A stretch of DNA of 64,000 bases from Tissierella creatinini (GTDB lineage: Bacteria; Bacillota; Clostridia; Tissierellales; Tissierellaceae): positions 1 through 64,000 of the forward strand of contig SUSS01000001.1 in the NCBI GenBank assembly GCA_005046945.1, in the 5' to 3' direction. The position numbers were made by a program, and so were the translations under genes. Position 1 is the first letter of the stretch. Each line of letters starts with the position of its first letter. This document shows, one piece after another, positions 55,006 to 64,000 of this stretch. Below the pieces are notes generated by a model. The model saw only the letters and a list, made by a program, of their open reading frames with translations, was not told the origin of the DNA and searched no databases.

Positions 55006-55935
55006 ATGAAGGTAATATTCATGGGCACACCTGAATTTGCAGTGCCAACACTAGAAAAACTATATAATAAGGGCTATGAGATAGAATTGGTAATTACACA
55101 AGAGGATAAGCCTAAGGGAAGAGGGAAAAAACTTCAACCCACACCTGTTAAACATAGGGCTTTGGAGCTTGGACTGAAAGTATATCAGCCTAAGAACATA
55201 AATACTAGAGAATCAATGGATTTGATTAAGGATATTTCTCCGGATTTTATAATAGTAGTGGCTTATGGACAGATTCTAAAAAAGGACTTGCTAGAAACAC
55301 CTAAATATGGTTGTTTCAACGTACATGCATCAATATTACCTAAATATAGGGGAGCAGCCCCTATTAACTGGGCAATCATTGACGGTCAAGAGCAAACAGG
55401 AGTTTCAATCATGAAAATGGAAGAAGGTTTAGATTCTGGGGATACTATTGTTATAGGCCAGATAAAAATCCAAGAGAATGATGACTTTATATCGATTCAT
55501 GATAAGCTGGCTCAAATGGGTGGGGACTTAATGATAAGAGGCATGGAGGACATTATTCAAGATAAAGCTGTATTTACCAAGCAAAATCACGAAATATCCA
55601 CCTATGCACCTATGATATTTAAGGATATAGGTCATATTGAGTGGAATAACAGTGGAAGAAATATTTTTAATAAAGTTAGAGGACTTAAGCCCTGGCCAAA
55701 TGCTTTTACCTATTATGGAGATGAAATGGTAAAGATTCATCAGGTAAGTTTCATCAAGGATAAGGTAGACTTTCCATGTGGAACCATAGTTTCAGTTAAT
55801 AAGACTGGTATAAATGTAGCAGTAATAGATGGACAGATAATTATAGAAAAACTTCAATTCCCGGGGAAAAAAGTATTGACAGTAGCTCAATATCTTGCAG
55901 GAAATGAAATTGAAATAGGATATGTCCTAGAATAG
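55006..55935 (+). CDS. fmt: Methionyl-tRNA formyltransferase
   Basis: 309 aa. It formylates initiator Met-tRNA with 10-formyl-THF. Signature: VIFMGTPEFAVPTLEKLYN at the N-terminus, NVHASILPKYRGAAPINWAI with the catalytic Asn and His, and MKMEEGLDSGD with the catalytic Asp. The C-terminal OB-like tRNA-binding domain is present. Coupled with def. Confidence 0.97.
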   Translation: MKVIFMGTPEFAVPTLEKLYNKGYEIELVITQEDKPKGRGKKLQPTPVKHRALELGLKVYQPKNINTRESMDLIKDISPDFIIVVAYGQILKKDLLETPKYGCFNVHASILPKYRGAAPINWAIIDGQEQTGVSIMKMEEGLDSGDTIVIGQIKIQENDDFISIHDKLAQMGGDLMIRGMEDIIQDKAVFTKQNHEISTYAPMIFKDIGHIEWNNSGRNIFNKVRGLKPWPNAFTYYGDEMVKIHQVSFIKDKVDFPCGTIVSVNKTGINVAVIDGQIIIEKLQFPGKKVLTVAQYLAGNEIEIGYVLE

Positions 55936-55947
55936 GAAGGTGATAAT

Positions 55948-56646
55948 ATGTATGGATATGGTATGTATGGTGCAGATTACTATAGCTCTTATTTGATCTT
56001 TGTTCTGCCGGCACTTTTATTTGCAGGATATGCTCAAATGAAAATAAGTAGTACCTTTAGTAAATATCTTAAGGTCAATAGCAATACGGGATTAACTGGA
56101 CAACAGGCAGCTAGGATGATATTGGATAGAAACGGTCTATATGATGTACAGATAGAGCCTGTGGCTGGTAATTTAACGGACCATTACGATCCAAGAACAA
56201 GAATTTTAAGGCTATCACGAAATGTATATGGTGGAAGCAGTATAGCTGCCATGAGTGTAGCGGCTCATGAGGTAGGTCATGCTATACAACATTCAGATGG
56301 ATATTTTCCACTTATGTTAAGAAATAATATTGCTCCTATAGCCAATATAGGAGCAAGGATGGTATGGTTATTTATAATCCTGGGATTTATAATAAGTCCG
56401 ATTTTTATAAATATTGGTATTGCTTTGTTTCTCGGGGTAGTTTTATTCCAAGTAGTAACTCTCCCAGTGGAGTTCAATGCTAGTAGTAGAGCTTTAGTTC
56501 AACTAGAAAATGGGATGATGCCAGTTGAGAATTTAAGACCTGCAAAACAGGTTTTAAACGCTGCAGCCCTTACCTATGTTGCCGCAACTCTTACAGCAGT
56601 AGGGGAGTTATTAAGAATTTTATTTATGACTAGAAGAAGGGATTAA
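55948..56646 (+). CDS. YugP-type membrane zinc metallopeptidase
   Basis: 232 aa with about four membrane segments. The zinc motif AAHEVGHAIQHSDGY (HExxH, residues about 108-122) and the third-ligand region VEFNASSRA identify the YugP family (PF04298-like). Substrates are unknown. It is placed between fmt and rsmB, a Clostridia arrangement absent from Bacillus. ATG 55948 follows GAAGGTGA. Confidence 0.9.
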   Translation: MYGYGMYGADYYSSYLIFVLPALLFAGYAQMKISSTFSKYLKVNSNTGLTGQQAARMILDRNGLYDVQIEPVAGNLTDHYDPRTRILRLSRNVYGGSSIAAMSVAAHEVGHAIQHSDGYFPLMLRNNIAPIANIGARMVWLFIILGFIISPIFINIGIALFLGVVLFQVVTLPVEFNASSRALVQLENGMMPVENLRPAKQVLNAAALTYVAATLTAVGELLRILFMTRRRD

Positions 56647-56669
56647 AAGGGGGAATAACCCCTTTTTTT
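56645..56669 (+). terminator. Short terminator-like hairpin after the metallopeptidase gene
   Basis: AAAAGGGG (56645-56652) and CCCCTTTT (56659-56666) with a run of seven T. Only 11 bp before the rsmB start, so it may attenuate rather than stop. Confidence 0.7.
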
Positions 56670-56680
56670 ATGGTGATATT

Positions 56681-58018
56681 ATGAGTATAAATGCTAGAGA
56701 TTTGGCCTTGAAAATTCTTTTGGAAATCCATGAGAAAAAAGGATATTCAAATTTATCTATAACAAAACACATTAATGAAAAGATTTCACAGCAGGATGAA
56801 AATCTGATTAGAGAGATAGTCTATGGAATATTGGAAAATCAACTTTACATTGATTATATAATTTCTAAATCCTCTAAGATTAAGGTTAATAAAATTCATC
56901 CTGCTATTTTGGAGATCATAAGAATTGGAATTTATCAGATAGCATTTATGGACCGAATACCAAATAGTGCAGCGGTTAATGAATCAGTAAATCTAGCTAA
57001 AAAATATGGACATAAGGGCACTGTTGGTTTCGTTAATGGTATTTTAAGATCTATTAGCAGAGATCAAGGCATATTAACCATAGATGTTAAGGATGAAATT
57101 AAATATTTTAGCATTAAATACTCTCATTCAGAAGATTTGGTTAAGAGGTTTATTAAGGATTTTGGAAGCAAATTTACAGAAGAATTGTTGAAGGCTAATA
57201 ATTCTAAACCCCTACTAAATATCAGGGTTAATACTCTTAAAATAGATAAAGATGCTTTAAAGAGAAAGTTGGAAGAAAAAGGATTTATCATAAGCTTCGG
57301 ACAATTTGCCAATGATGCACTTATAGTTCATAATCCAGTTAGAATTACCAATTTAGATGAGTTTAAAAATGGTGAATTCACCATCCAGGATGAAAGCAGC
57401 ATGCTTGTAGGCCAATTATTAGAACCAAAAGAAGGGGCTTTAGTACTTGACCTTTGTAGTGCTCCTGGAGGTAAATCAACTCATATAGGTCAATATATGA
57501 AAAATAAAGGACTAATTATTTCTAGGGATATATTTGCTCACAAGATTAAATTAATAGAGAGTAATGCTAAGAGACTTGGAATTAACATAATAAAGACCGA
57601 AGTTTTTGATGCTTTAGATTTAGATAAGGATTTGTTAGAAAAAGTTGATTACCTATTAGTAGATGCTCCTTGCTCAGGCTTAGGCCTCATAAGAAGAAAA
57701 CCTGAGATTAAGTGGAATAGGACATCTGATGACATAGATGATTTAGCTAGATTACAGGAGAACATCTTGGAAGTAGCCAAGCATTATGTAAAAAAAGGTG
57801 GGGTTTTGATATATAGTACTTGTACAATCCTAGATCAGGAAAATAAGGCCTTAGTTGAAAAGTTCCTTGCAAACAATAGAAATTTTAAACCTGTAGTCCT
57901 AGATGACCCTAATCTTAATAATAAATTTGAAACTTTGAATGAAGGTTATATACAACTTTATCCTAATAAACATAATACTGATGGTTTCTTTATAGCTAAA
58001 ATGATTAAAGAAGGATAG
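56681..58018 (+). CDS. rsmB: 16S rRNA (cytosine-C5)-methyltransferase RsmB
   Basis: 445 aa. It methylates C967 of 16S rRNA (E. coli numbering). An N-terminal NusB-like RNA-binding domain (about 1-140) is followed by a SAM-binding domain with VLDLCSAPGGKSTHIGQ, LLVDAPCSGLGLIRRKPEIK and the catalytic-Cys motif YSTCTILDQEN. Full length. Confidence 0.96.
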   Translation: MSINARDLALKILLEIHEKKGYSNLSITKHINEKISQQDENLIREIVYGILENQLYIDYIISKSSKIKVNKIHPAILEIIRIGIYQIAFMDRIPNSAAVNESVNLAKKYGHKGTVGFVNGILRSISRDQGILTIDVKDEIKYFSIKYSHSEDLVKRFIKDFGSKFTEELLKANNSKPLLNIRVNTLKIDKDALKRKLEEKGFIISFGQFANDALIVHNPVRITNLDEFKNGEFTIQDESSMLVGQLLEPKEGALVLDLCSAPGGKSTHIGQYMKNKGLIISRDIFAHKIKLIESNAKRLGINIIKTEVFDALDLDKDLLEKVDYLLVDAPCSGLGLIRRKPEIKWNRTSDDIDDLARLQENILEVAKHYVKKGGVLIYSTCTILDQENKALVEKFLANNRNFKPVVLDDPNLNNKFETLNEGYIQLYPNKHNTDGFFIAKMIKEG

Positions 58019-58068
58019 ATTAATTTTATTATTTTATGTATAATATCTCTTAGGACAGAGGTGATAAC

Positions 58069-59106
58069 ATGGATAAAATTGAAATAAACAGCTTAACCCT
58101 TCAAGAGTTGAAATCCTTTATGCAGGATATTGGCGAAAAGCCATTTAGGGGTGAGCAGGTTTTTTCATATTTTAATAGGAATCTGAAGCTAGATATAAGT
58201 GAATTAAATCTACTTCCAATTGAGTTGAGAAAAACTTTAATAGATATTGTCGTAGTAAATCATATAGACTTACTTGAAAGATTTGATTCAAAACTGGATA
58301 AAACAAACAAATACCTGTTCCGGTTAGAGGATGGTAATATAATAGAAAGTGTTTTTATGGAATATAAGCATGGCAATACCGCATGCATATCTACACAAGT
58401 TGGGTGTAAGATGGGATGTGCTTTTTGTGCGTCTACTAAAGACGGTCTAATCAGGCATTTAAGTCCTGCGGAAATGGTAAATCAGGTATATATGATGGAG
58501 AAGGATAAAGGATTAGAAATCTCTAACATAGTTTTAATGGGAAGTGGAGAACCCCTAGATAATTATGATAAGGTATTAAAATTTATCGATATAATCCATG
58601 ATGAAAAGGGTCATAATATCAGCCTTAGAAACATAACTCTCTCTACCTGTGGACTAGTACCTAAGATATATGATTTAGCAAAGGAAAATTTACCTATCAC
58701 CTTATCTATATCCCTTCATTCACCCTTTGATGAAGAGAGGATGAAAATTATGCCAATTGCAAAAAGATACAAGCTAAAGGAATTGTTAGAGGCTTGTAAG
58801 TATTATGGTGATTCGAACAATAGAAGGATTACCTTCGAATACACCCTTATAGAAGGCGTAAATGATGGTGAAAGAGAGGTTGATGAGCTTTCAAAAATCT
58901 TGAAAGGGATTAATGCGCATATTAATCTTATACCCCTTAATCCAATAAAGGAATATAATAAAGAAAGACCCGAAAGGACCAATGTTGAAAGGTTTCAGAA
59001 AATGTTGTTAAGAAGGAATTTACCTGCTACTATCAGAAGGGAAATGGGAAGCGATATAAGTGCATCCTGTGGTCAACTGAGAAGAAGGGTTGTAGAGAAG
59101 GAATAA
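58069..59106 (+). CDS. rlmN: 23S rRNA/tRNA adenine-C2 methyltransferase RlmN
   Basis: 345-aa radical SAM enzyme that methylates A2503 of 23S rRNA and A37 of some tRNAs. CKMGCAFCAS (CxxxCxxC, residues about 113-122), MGSGEPLDNYDKV, and the methyl-carrying C-terminal Cys in SDISASCGQL. ATG 58069 follows GAGGTGA. Confidence 0.97.
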   Translation: MDKIEINSLTLQELKSFMQDIGEKPFRGEQVFSYFNRNLKLDISELNLLPIELRKTLIDIVVVNHIDLLERFDSKLDKTNKYLFRLEDGNIIESVFMEYKHGNTACISTQVGCKMGCAFCASTKDGLIRHLSPAEMVNQVYMMEKDKGLEISNIVLMGSGEPLDNYDKVLKFIDIIHDEKGHNISLRNITLSTCGLVPKIYDLAKENLPITLSISLHSPFDEERMKIMPIAKRYKLKELLEACKYYGDSNNRRITFEYTLIEGVNDGEREVDELSKILKGINAHINLIPLNPIKEYNKERPERTNVERFQKMLLRRNLPATIRREMGSDISASCGQLRRRVVEKE

Positions 59107-59122
59107 ATCTTGAGGTGATACG

Positions 59123-59875
59123 ATGATTGTTGGGGCAGTTAGTGACATTGGCTTAAGAAGAGAGAATAATCAGGATTCTATGTTTGCATCTACTGATTTA
59201 GACTTTCCCATATTTATTGTAGCAGATGGAATGGGTGGCCACAATGCAGGAGATATAGCCAGCTCCATGGCAGTTAAAGGCATGGTTCGATTTCTAGATG
59301 AAAATCGAAATAGATTAAAGGAAGAGAATGAAATAAAGAAATGCATTAAGGAAGCTATAGCTTATGTAAATGATGAAATATTTCTTAAGTCCATTGAATC
59401 ATCTGAACTCAAGGGCATGGGTACTACTTTAACCATTATTTTTATAGATAATAAAAAATTCTATATTGGTCATGTTGGTGATAGTAGGACTTACTTGATA
59501 AGGGATGACAAGATAATTCAAATAACCGAAGACCATACTCTTATAAATGAGCTAATTAAAGAAGGTAGTATAACCACTGCCGAAGCTATTAATCATCCGC
59601 AGCGTAATATGATTACAAGGGCAGTAGGTACAAGCTGTAATATAAAATCTGATATATATATACAGGATATTAAGCCAAAAGATATTATTATCCTATGTAG
59701 TGATGGTCTTACTAATATGATAGACGAGAAAATTATCCTAAGAGTCCTTGAAAGGTATGACAGAAGGGATATGAAAAACATCTGTAATATATTGGTGAAA
59801 TTGGCCAAAGAAAATGGCGGAAACGACAATATTACGGTTATTGGAATTAATATGGACAATGAGGTGTTGATATGA
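59123..59875 (+). CDS. prpC: PP2C-type Ser/Thr phosphatase PrpC (Stp)
   Basis: 250 aa. It reverses phosphorylation by the PrkC kinase. Motifs with metal-binding Asp residues: GLRRENNQDS, VADGMGGHNAGDIAS, GMGTTLTI, HVGDSRTYLIRD, CSDGLTNMI and GGNDNITVI. It overlaps prkC by four bases (ATGA), so the pair is co-translated. Confidence 0.96.
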   Translation: MIVGAVSDIGLRRENNQDSMFASTDLDFPIFIVADGMGGHNAGDIASSMAVKGMVRFLDENRNRLKEENEIKKCIKEAIAYVNDEIFLKSIESSELKGMGTTLTIIFIDNKKFYIGHVGDSRTYLIRDDKIIQITEDHTLINELIKEGSITTAEAINHPQRNMITRAVGTSCNIKSDIYIQDIKPKDIIILCSDGLTNMIDEKIILRVLERYDRRDMKNICNILVKLAKENGGNDNITVIGINMDNEVLI

Positions 59876-61830
59876 TAGGTTTTATGTTAGGAAATAGATA
59901 TGAGATAATAGAGAAGGTGGGAGAAGGTGGAATGGCCATAGTTTATAAGGCCAAATGCCATCTTCTAAATAGGTTTGTAGCAATAAAAGTACTTAGGGAT
60001 GAGTTTACAGAGGATGAAGATTTTATAAGGAAATTTAGAAGGGAATCTCAGGCAGCAGCCAGTCTTTCACATCCAAATATTCTAAATATTTATGACGTAG
60101 GTGTAGAAGAGCTAGAAGGTAAGAAAATCTATTATATCGTAATGGAATTCATAAATGGTAAAACCCTTAAAGAGCTTATAAAGGTCAAGGGAAAACTAAG
60201 TCCTGAAGAAACCATAGAATATTCAATACAAATTGGGGAAGCTCTAAAACATGCTCATAGAAACCATATTGTACATAGGGATATTAAACCTCATAATATG
60301 ATGATTACAGAGGACAATAGAATAAAAGTTACGGATTTTGGAATTGCGCGAGCCGTAACATCATCTACTGTTACTACAACATCTAACGTATTGGGCAGTG
60401 TACATTATTTTTCACCTGAACAGGCAAGGGGAGGCTATACTGACGAAAAATCGGATATATATTCCTTGGGTATTGTAATGTATGAAATGATTACCGGAAA
60501 GGTACCCTATGATGGGGATAGTCCAATAAGCGTGGCGCTAAAGCATATACAGAGTGAAGTAGTAGCACCTTCAGATTTAGATGCTACTATACCCACTAAT
60601 CTAGAATCTATTATTTTAAAGTGCATTCAGAAGCGTCAGAGCGATAGATATGCAAATGTTACTGATCTTTTACAAGATTTGAGAGCTTTGAAAGGCTCAG
60701 GGTTAATTCCTATAAATGATAGTGAGGTGGATTCAGCTACAAGAATCATACCTGTTTTAGATATAAAAGAGGATGAAGAAGTTAAGGAAGCAGTAAAGAA
60801 AAAGAAGAACTCTATAAATAAGAAGAAATCTAAGAATAAAAAAGAAGGTGGAGGTTTTGTTGTATTTCTGGGAATTCTTCTAGCCTTTTTACTTGTTACA
60901 AGCATATTCTATGGATATGCTAAGCTAAAGGATATCTTAATTGTTGATGAAGTTACTATGATTGATATTCTAGGAATGCAAGAGGAAGTAGCTGATAAAG
61001 AATTAAAAAAGCTTGGACTTGTTCTTAATGTAACCGATAGGGTAAAGAGTAGTGAATATGATTCAGGAGAGGTAATGTATCAGTCAGTTGACCCAGATAC
61101 AAAGATTAAGAGTGGATTCACAGTAGATGTAACCATAAGTACAGGTGTGGAATTGACCTCTGTTCCCCTTTTAATAAATAAACCACTAGAGGAAGCAGAA
61201 GCTATGATTGAGGCGGCTGGTCTTAAAATAGGTCAAATAGACCCAGGATTCTCAGATGTTATTCCAAAGGGAAGTGTTATAGAGCAGGATCCTGAGGCTT
61301 TGGATAAGAAGGCGCCTGGTACTAGAATCAACCTTATAGTAAGTGAGGGGCCTGAAGTAAAGACAGTCATAATGCCTAATCTTGTTAATTCAACTATAAC
61401 AGAAGCTAGAAATACATTAAAAGGTTCAGGACTTGTAGTTGGAGAGGTGACTCCTCAACCAAGTGATAGTGTTGACAAGGACCGAGTAATTTGGCAATCA
61501 TATGAGCAAAGAACTGAACTTGAAACTGGGACTTCAGTAGATTTATATATAAGCTCCGGACCTGAAAAAGAGCCAGATCCAGATCCAGATGAAGAAGAAC
61601 CAACAGAGAAAATGGTTACTACTACAATAACTCTATCACCCCTCATGGAAAAGGAAGAAACAGAATTTAAGATTATGCGAAATCAGGATGGGGAAACTAT
61701 AGTAGTATACAATAAGATGCATAAGGCAGCTGACGGAGATTTTGTACTAACTTTTAAAAGCAAGCCAGGTGCCACCTTTGATATCTTAAGGGACGGAGTA
61801 TATCAAGGTACTACGTCACCTGCACAATAG
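59872..61830 (+). CDS. prkC: PASTA-domain Ser/Thr kinase PrkC (Stk)
   Basis: 652 aa. A cytoplasmic kinase domain (about 1-270) holds GEGGMAIVYKA, VAIKVLRDE, IVHRDIKPHN and VTDFGIARA. A Lys-rich juxtamembrane stretch, one membrane segment (FVVFLGILLAFLLVTSIFYG, about 326-345) and three external PASTA repeats (about 360-427, 428-497, 498-566) follow. After a DPDPDPDEEEP linker comes a beta-rich domain of about 75 residues. PASTA repeats sense muropeptides or lipid II and trigger germination and growth responses. The extra C-terminal domain is not PASTA-like. Confidence 0.96.
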   Translation: MIGFMLGNRYEIIEKVGEGGMAIVYKAKCHLLNRFVAIKVLRDEFTEDEDFIRKFRRESQAAASLSHPNILNIYDVGVEELEGKKIYYIVMEFINGKTLKELIKVKGKLSPEETIEYSIQIGEALKHAHRNHIVHRDIKPHNMMITEDNRIKVTDFGIARAVTSSTVTTTSNVLGSVHYFSPEQARGGYTDEKSDIYSLGIVMYEMITGKVPYDGDSPISVALKHIQSEVVAPSDLDATIPTNLESIILKCIQKRQSDRYANVTDLLQDLRALKGSGLIPINDSEVDSATRIIPVLDIKEDEEVKEAVKKKKNSINKKKSKNKKEGGGFVVFLGILLAFLLVTSIFYGYAKLKDILIVDEVTMIDILGMQEEVADKELKKLGLVLNVTDRVKSSEYDSGEVMYQSVDPDTKIKSGFTVDVTISTGVELTSVPLLINKPLEEAEAMIEAAGLKIGQIDPGFSDVIPKGSVIEQDPEALDKKAPGTRINLIVSEGPEVKTVIMPNLVNSTITEARNTLKGSGLVVGEVTPQPSDSVDKDRVIWQSYEQRTELETGTSVDLYISSGPEKEPDPDPDEEEPTEKMVTTTITLSPLMEKEETEFKIMRNQDGETIVVYNKMHKAADGDFVLTFKSKPGATFDILRDGVYQGTTSPAQ

Positions 61831-61842
61831 AGGGGTATTTAG

Positions 61843-62718
61843 ATGTTAGAAGGTATAATAATAAAAGCTATTGGTGGGTTTTATTATATTAAAACCTGTG
61901 CAGGAATAATCGAGAGCAGAGCTAGAGGAATTCTCCGGGTAGAAGGGATCACTCCTTTAGTAGGAGATTTCGTAAGGATTAGAATAAGTTCTGAAGATAA
62001 TTCTGGATATGTGGAGGAGATACTAGAAAGAAAGAATGAGCTTATTAGACCTCCTGTAGCAAATATTACTCAAGCTGTAATAGTCATGAGTGCTAAAAAG
62101 CCAGATATAAATACTTGGCTCTTAGACAAATTCCTCATGATGGCAGAGCATAAAAATTTAAATATTATTATCTGTTTCAATAAACTGGATCTATCAGAAG
62201 AAGAAACCAATAGATTAAAAAAGACCTATGAATTAGCAGGCTATGAGGTTATTATAACAAGCAGCACCCTAGATATAGGGATTGAAAAACTTAAAGAGGC
62301 ACTTAAAAATAATATTACTGTGTTTGCAGGACCTTCAGGAGTAGGGAAGTCCTCCCTACTCAATAGGCTTAATAAGGATTTTAATCGTGAAACTGGGCTT
62401 GTAAGCGGCAAATCCAAAAGAGGCAAGCATACAACTAGAAGTGTAGAATTACTTGAACTTGGAGAGAATTCATATGTTCTGGATACTCCAGGGTTTTCTT
62501 CTTTGGATTTAAGCTTTATAGAAGATGTTTCGGACGTAAGACTTTATTTTAGGGAAATTAAAGAACATGGGAAAGGCTGCAGGTTTTTAAGCTGCCTTCA
62601 CGACAAGGAACCTGATTGTTCAGTAAAAAAGGCAGTAGAACAAGGAATAATTGATAAGGACAGATATAAAAATTACCTTCTGCTCCTTGAGGAAATAAAG
62701 AATACTAGGAGGTACTAG
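61843..62718 (+). CDS. rsgA: Ribosome small-subunit GTPase RsgA
   Basis: 291-aa circularly permuted GTPase for 30S maturation. N-terminal OB-fold, G4 FNKLDL, then G1 GPSGVGKSSLLN and G3 DTPGFSS in permuted order. A C-terminal zinc site (CRFLSCLHDKEPDCSV) closes the protein. Adjacent to prkC and rpe, as in Bacillus. Confidence 0.96.
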   Translation: MLEGIIIKAIGGFYYIKTCAGIIESRARGILRVEGITPLVGDFVRIRISSEDNSGYVEEILERKNELIRPPVANITQAVIVMSAKKPDINTWLLDKFLMMAEHKNLNIIICFNKLDLSEEETNRLKKTYELAGYEVIITSSTLDIGIEKLKEALKNNITVFAGPSGVGKSSLLNRLNKDFNRETGLVSGKSKRGKHTTRSVELLELGENSYVLDTPGFSSLDLSFIEDVSDVRLYFREIKEHGKGCRFLSCLHDKEPDCSVKKAVEQGIIDKDRYKNYLLLLEEIKNTRRY

Positions 62719-62719
62719 A

Positions 62720-63376
62720 ATGGCAAAAATAGCACCAAGTCTTTTATCTGCAGACTTTGCTAACCTGTCTGAAGAAATTAAAAAGATAGAAAAAGGTGGG
62801 GCTGACTACCTACATCTTGATGTAATGGATGGAATATTTGTATCAAACATAACCTTTGGACCACCTGTAATAAAAAGCCTTAGAAAAGTTACGGATATGC
62901 CCTTTGATGTTCATCTTATGATAGATAAACCAGAAAGATTTATTAAGAATTTTGCAGAGGCTGGTGCAGATATCCTTACTATACACCCAGAAGCTACTAT
63001 TCATCTCCATAAGACTATTCAAGAAATAAAGAGCTTTGGTATTAAAGCTGGAGTTTCCTTAAATCCATCGACGGACTTAAGTGTTCTGAATTATATTATA
63101 GAGGATTTGGATTTAATCCTTATAATGACAGTAAACCCTGGCTTTGGGGGGCAAGGATTTATTGAGACTATGATGGATAAGATTAAAGATTTAAGAAATC
63201 TTATAGATCAAAAAGGTTTAGATATTATCTTGGAAGTTGATGGTGGAGTTAAGCTTTCCAATGCCAAAAAACTTACAGATTTAGGTGTTGATTTATTAGT
63301 AGCAGGAAGTGAAGTATTTGGTGCAGAGGATATAGAACAAAGAACTAGGGAATTTAAGTTAATCATTGATAAGTAG
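62720..63376 (+). CDS. rpe: Ribulose-phosphate 3-epimerase
   Basis: 218-aa TIM barrel that interconverts ribulose-5-P and xylulose-5-P. IAPSLLSADFANLSEEI, YLHLDVMDGIFVSNITFGP, MTVNPGFGGQGFI and EVDGGVKLSNA are the metal and phosphate sites. It starts one base after the rsgA stop. Confidence 0.97.
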   Translation: MAKIAPSLLSADFANLSEEIKKIEKGGADYLHLDVMDGIFVSNITFGPPVIKSLRKVTDMPFDVHLMIDKPERFIKNFAEAGADILTIHPEATIHLHKTIQEIKSFGIKAGVSLNPSTDLSVLNYIIEDLDLILIMTVNPGFGGQGFIETMMDKIKDLRNLIDQKGLDIILEVDGGVKLSNAKKLTDLGVDLLVAGSEVFGAEDIEQRTREFKLIIDK

Positions 63377-63416
63377 TCGAATATATGATAATATAAAGTA
63401 AATAAATACAAAATAA

Positions 63417-63503
63417 CCACTAGGGGTGCTATATGCTGAGAGAAGACTAATGTCTTTGACCCTTATGACCTGAACTAGGTAATACTAGCGGAGGGAAGTG
63501 TGT
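63417..63503 (+). promoter_or_regulatory. TPP riboswitch (THI element)
   Basis: The conserved pieces appear in order: CTAGGGGTGC, GCTGAGAG, TGACCC, ATGACCTGAACTAGGTAAT and GCGGAGGGAAGTG. This is the thiamine pyrophosphate aptamer. It lies between rpe and thiT and would switch off thiT when TPP is plentiful. Confidence 0.95.
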
Positions 63504-63516
63504 ATAAGTAAACTAT

Positions 63517-63542
63517 ACCATTCCTTTCAGGAGTGGTTTTTT
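63517..63542 (+). terminator. Expression-platform terminator of the TPP riboswitch
   Basis: ACCATTCCT (63517-63525) pairs with AGGAGTGGT (63529-63537), loop TTC, followed by six T (the run begins with the last base of the stem). It lies directly before the thiT ribosome binding site. Confidence 0.85.
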
Positions 63543-63563
63543 GTTCACTTAAGGAGGATTAGT

Positions 63564-64000
63564 ATGGGTAAGAAGGTTAGTGTTAGAATGCTTACAGAAG
63601 GAGGAATGATGTTAGCATTAGCAGTATTGTTGAATCAATTTAAGATATATCAAGCTCCAAATGGAGGTAGTGTTTCGGCTGGTAGTATGATTCCTATAAT
63701 AATATTTGCATTACGATGGGGAATTTGGCCAGGGATTGTGGTGGGAGCCACGTATGGACTATTAGATTTTATTTTGAAGCCTTACTTTTATCATCCTTTT
63801 CAATTTATTCTTGACTATATACTAGCTTATGGGCTTTTAGGATTAGCTGGAATAGGATATGATAAGGATGAGAACAGATCAACTTCAAGTATGGTCATTG
63901 GAGTAATTCTTGCAATTGGAGGAAGAATGGTTTCTCATGTTCTTTCCGGAGTCATTTTCTTTGCTGAATATGCTGGGGATCAGAATCCATGGGTCTATTC
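63564..64000 (+). CDS. thiT: Thiamine ECF-transporter S component ThiT (3' end outside the window)
   Basis: The first 145 or so codons of a membrane protein running off the window. The N-terminus VRMLTEGGMMLALAVLLNQF with the following GGSVSAGSMIPIIIFALRWG is characteristic of ThiT. WGIWPGIVVGATYGLLDFIL, then FQFILDYILAYGLLGLAGI and GGRMVSHVLSGVIFFAEYA supply thiamine-binding residues. ThiT works with the shared ECF module. ATG 63564 follows AAGGAGG and is controlled by the TPP riboswitch. Confidence 0.95.
   Translation, partial: MGKKVSVRMLTEGGMMLALAVLLNQFKIYQAPNGGSVSAGSMIPIIIFALRWGIWPGIVVGATYGLLDFILKPYFYHPFQFILDYILAYGLLGLAGIGYDKDENRSTSSMVIGVILAIGGRMVSHVLSGVIFFAEYAGDQNPWVY

Overview
The window is a low-GC (roughly one third G+C by eye) chromosomal segment of a spore-forming anaerobic Firmicute, most likely a Clostridia/Tissierellales-type organism. 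The reasons are: the sporulation genes spoIVA and bofC and a SpoIID/LytB-type protein; the SCIFF peptide with its radical-SAM maturase (a Clostridia hallmark); T-box and TPP riboswitch leaders; GGAGG-type ribosome binding sites with frequent TTG and GTG starts; and the Bacillus/Clostridium gene orders ruvC-ruvA-ruvB, ylmE-sepF-ylmG-ylmH-divIVA-yteA-lspA-rluD-pyrR, and yicC-remA-gmk-rpoZ-coaBC-priA-def-fmt-rsmB-rlmN-prpC-prkC-rsgA-rpe.

Region 1 (1 to about 12.6 kb) is a scrap-yard of mobile elements. It holds: a damaged IS21-family element with a third, unrecognised gene behind istB (244-3108); a truncated gene beyond its right end (3109-3312); an 88-aa protein coupled to a PLP aminotransferase (3531-4996); an IS200/IS605-type element whose tnpB has an N-terminal deletion (5027-6345); an ISL3-type element bounded by 24-bp inverted repeats in which a GC-rich acyltransferase gene replaces the middle of the transposase (6408-8235); a transposase fragment (8237-8461); a frameshifted carB relic (8709-9244); a macrodomain gene; a phospholipase-C-like gene; asnA under an asparagine T-box; and an orphan IS605-type right end. 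Several long, perfect hairpins sit between these pieces.

Region 2 (12.6-31.4 kb) is housekeeping: an unknown protein, bofC, ruvCAB, a SpoIID-like protein, queA-tgt-yajC (queuosine and Sec), a TIGR04086 membrane protein with scfA and scfB, recJ, relA/spoT, dtd, a metallo-beta-lactamase-fold hydrolase, hemZ and aspS.

Region 3 (31.4-46.8 kb) starts with an RseC-like protein beside a CsoR-family repressor that keeps only the two CstR-type cysteines. It continues with glyA, a PDZ/radical-SAM DUF512 protein, der-plsY-gpsA, spoIVA with a SigE-like promoter, and the septum and division cluster through pyrR.

Region 4 (46.8-64 kb) has rqcH, the only substantial minus-strand gene of the core. The long yicC-to-rpe translation, nucleotide and signalling cluster follows, then a TPP riboswitch and the start of thiT.

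I saw no tRNA, rRNA or CRISPR array. The strongest unusual signal is the acyltransferase-carrying ISL3 cassette. Other points worth a look are the third gene of the IS21 element, a compact two-hairpin leader or small RNA at about 12.5 kb, and two genes whose best-placed start codon appears to be AUA.
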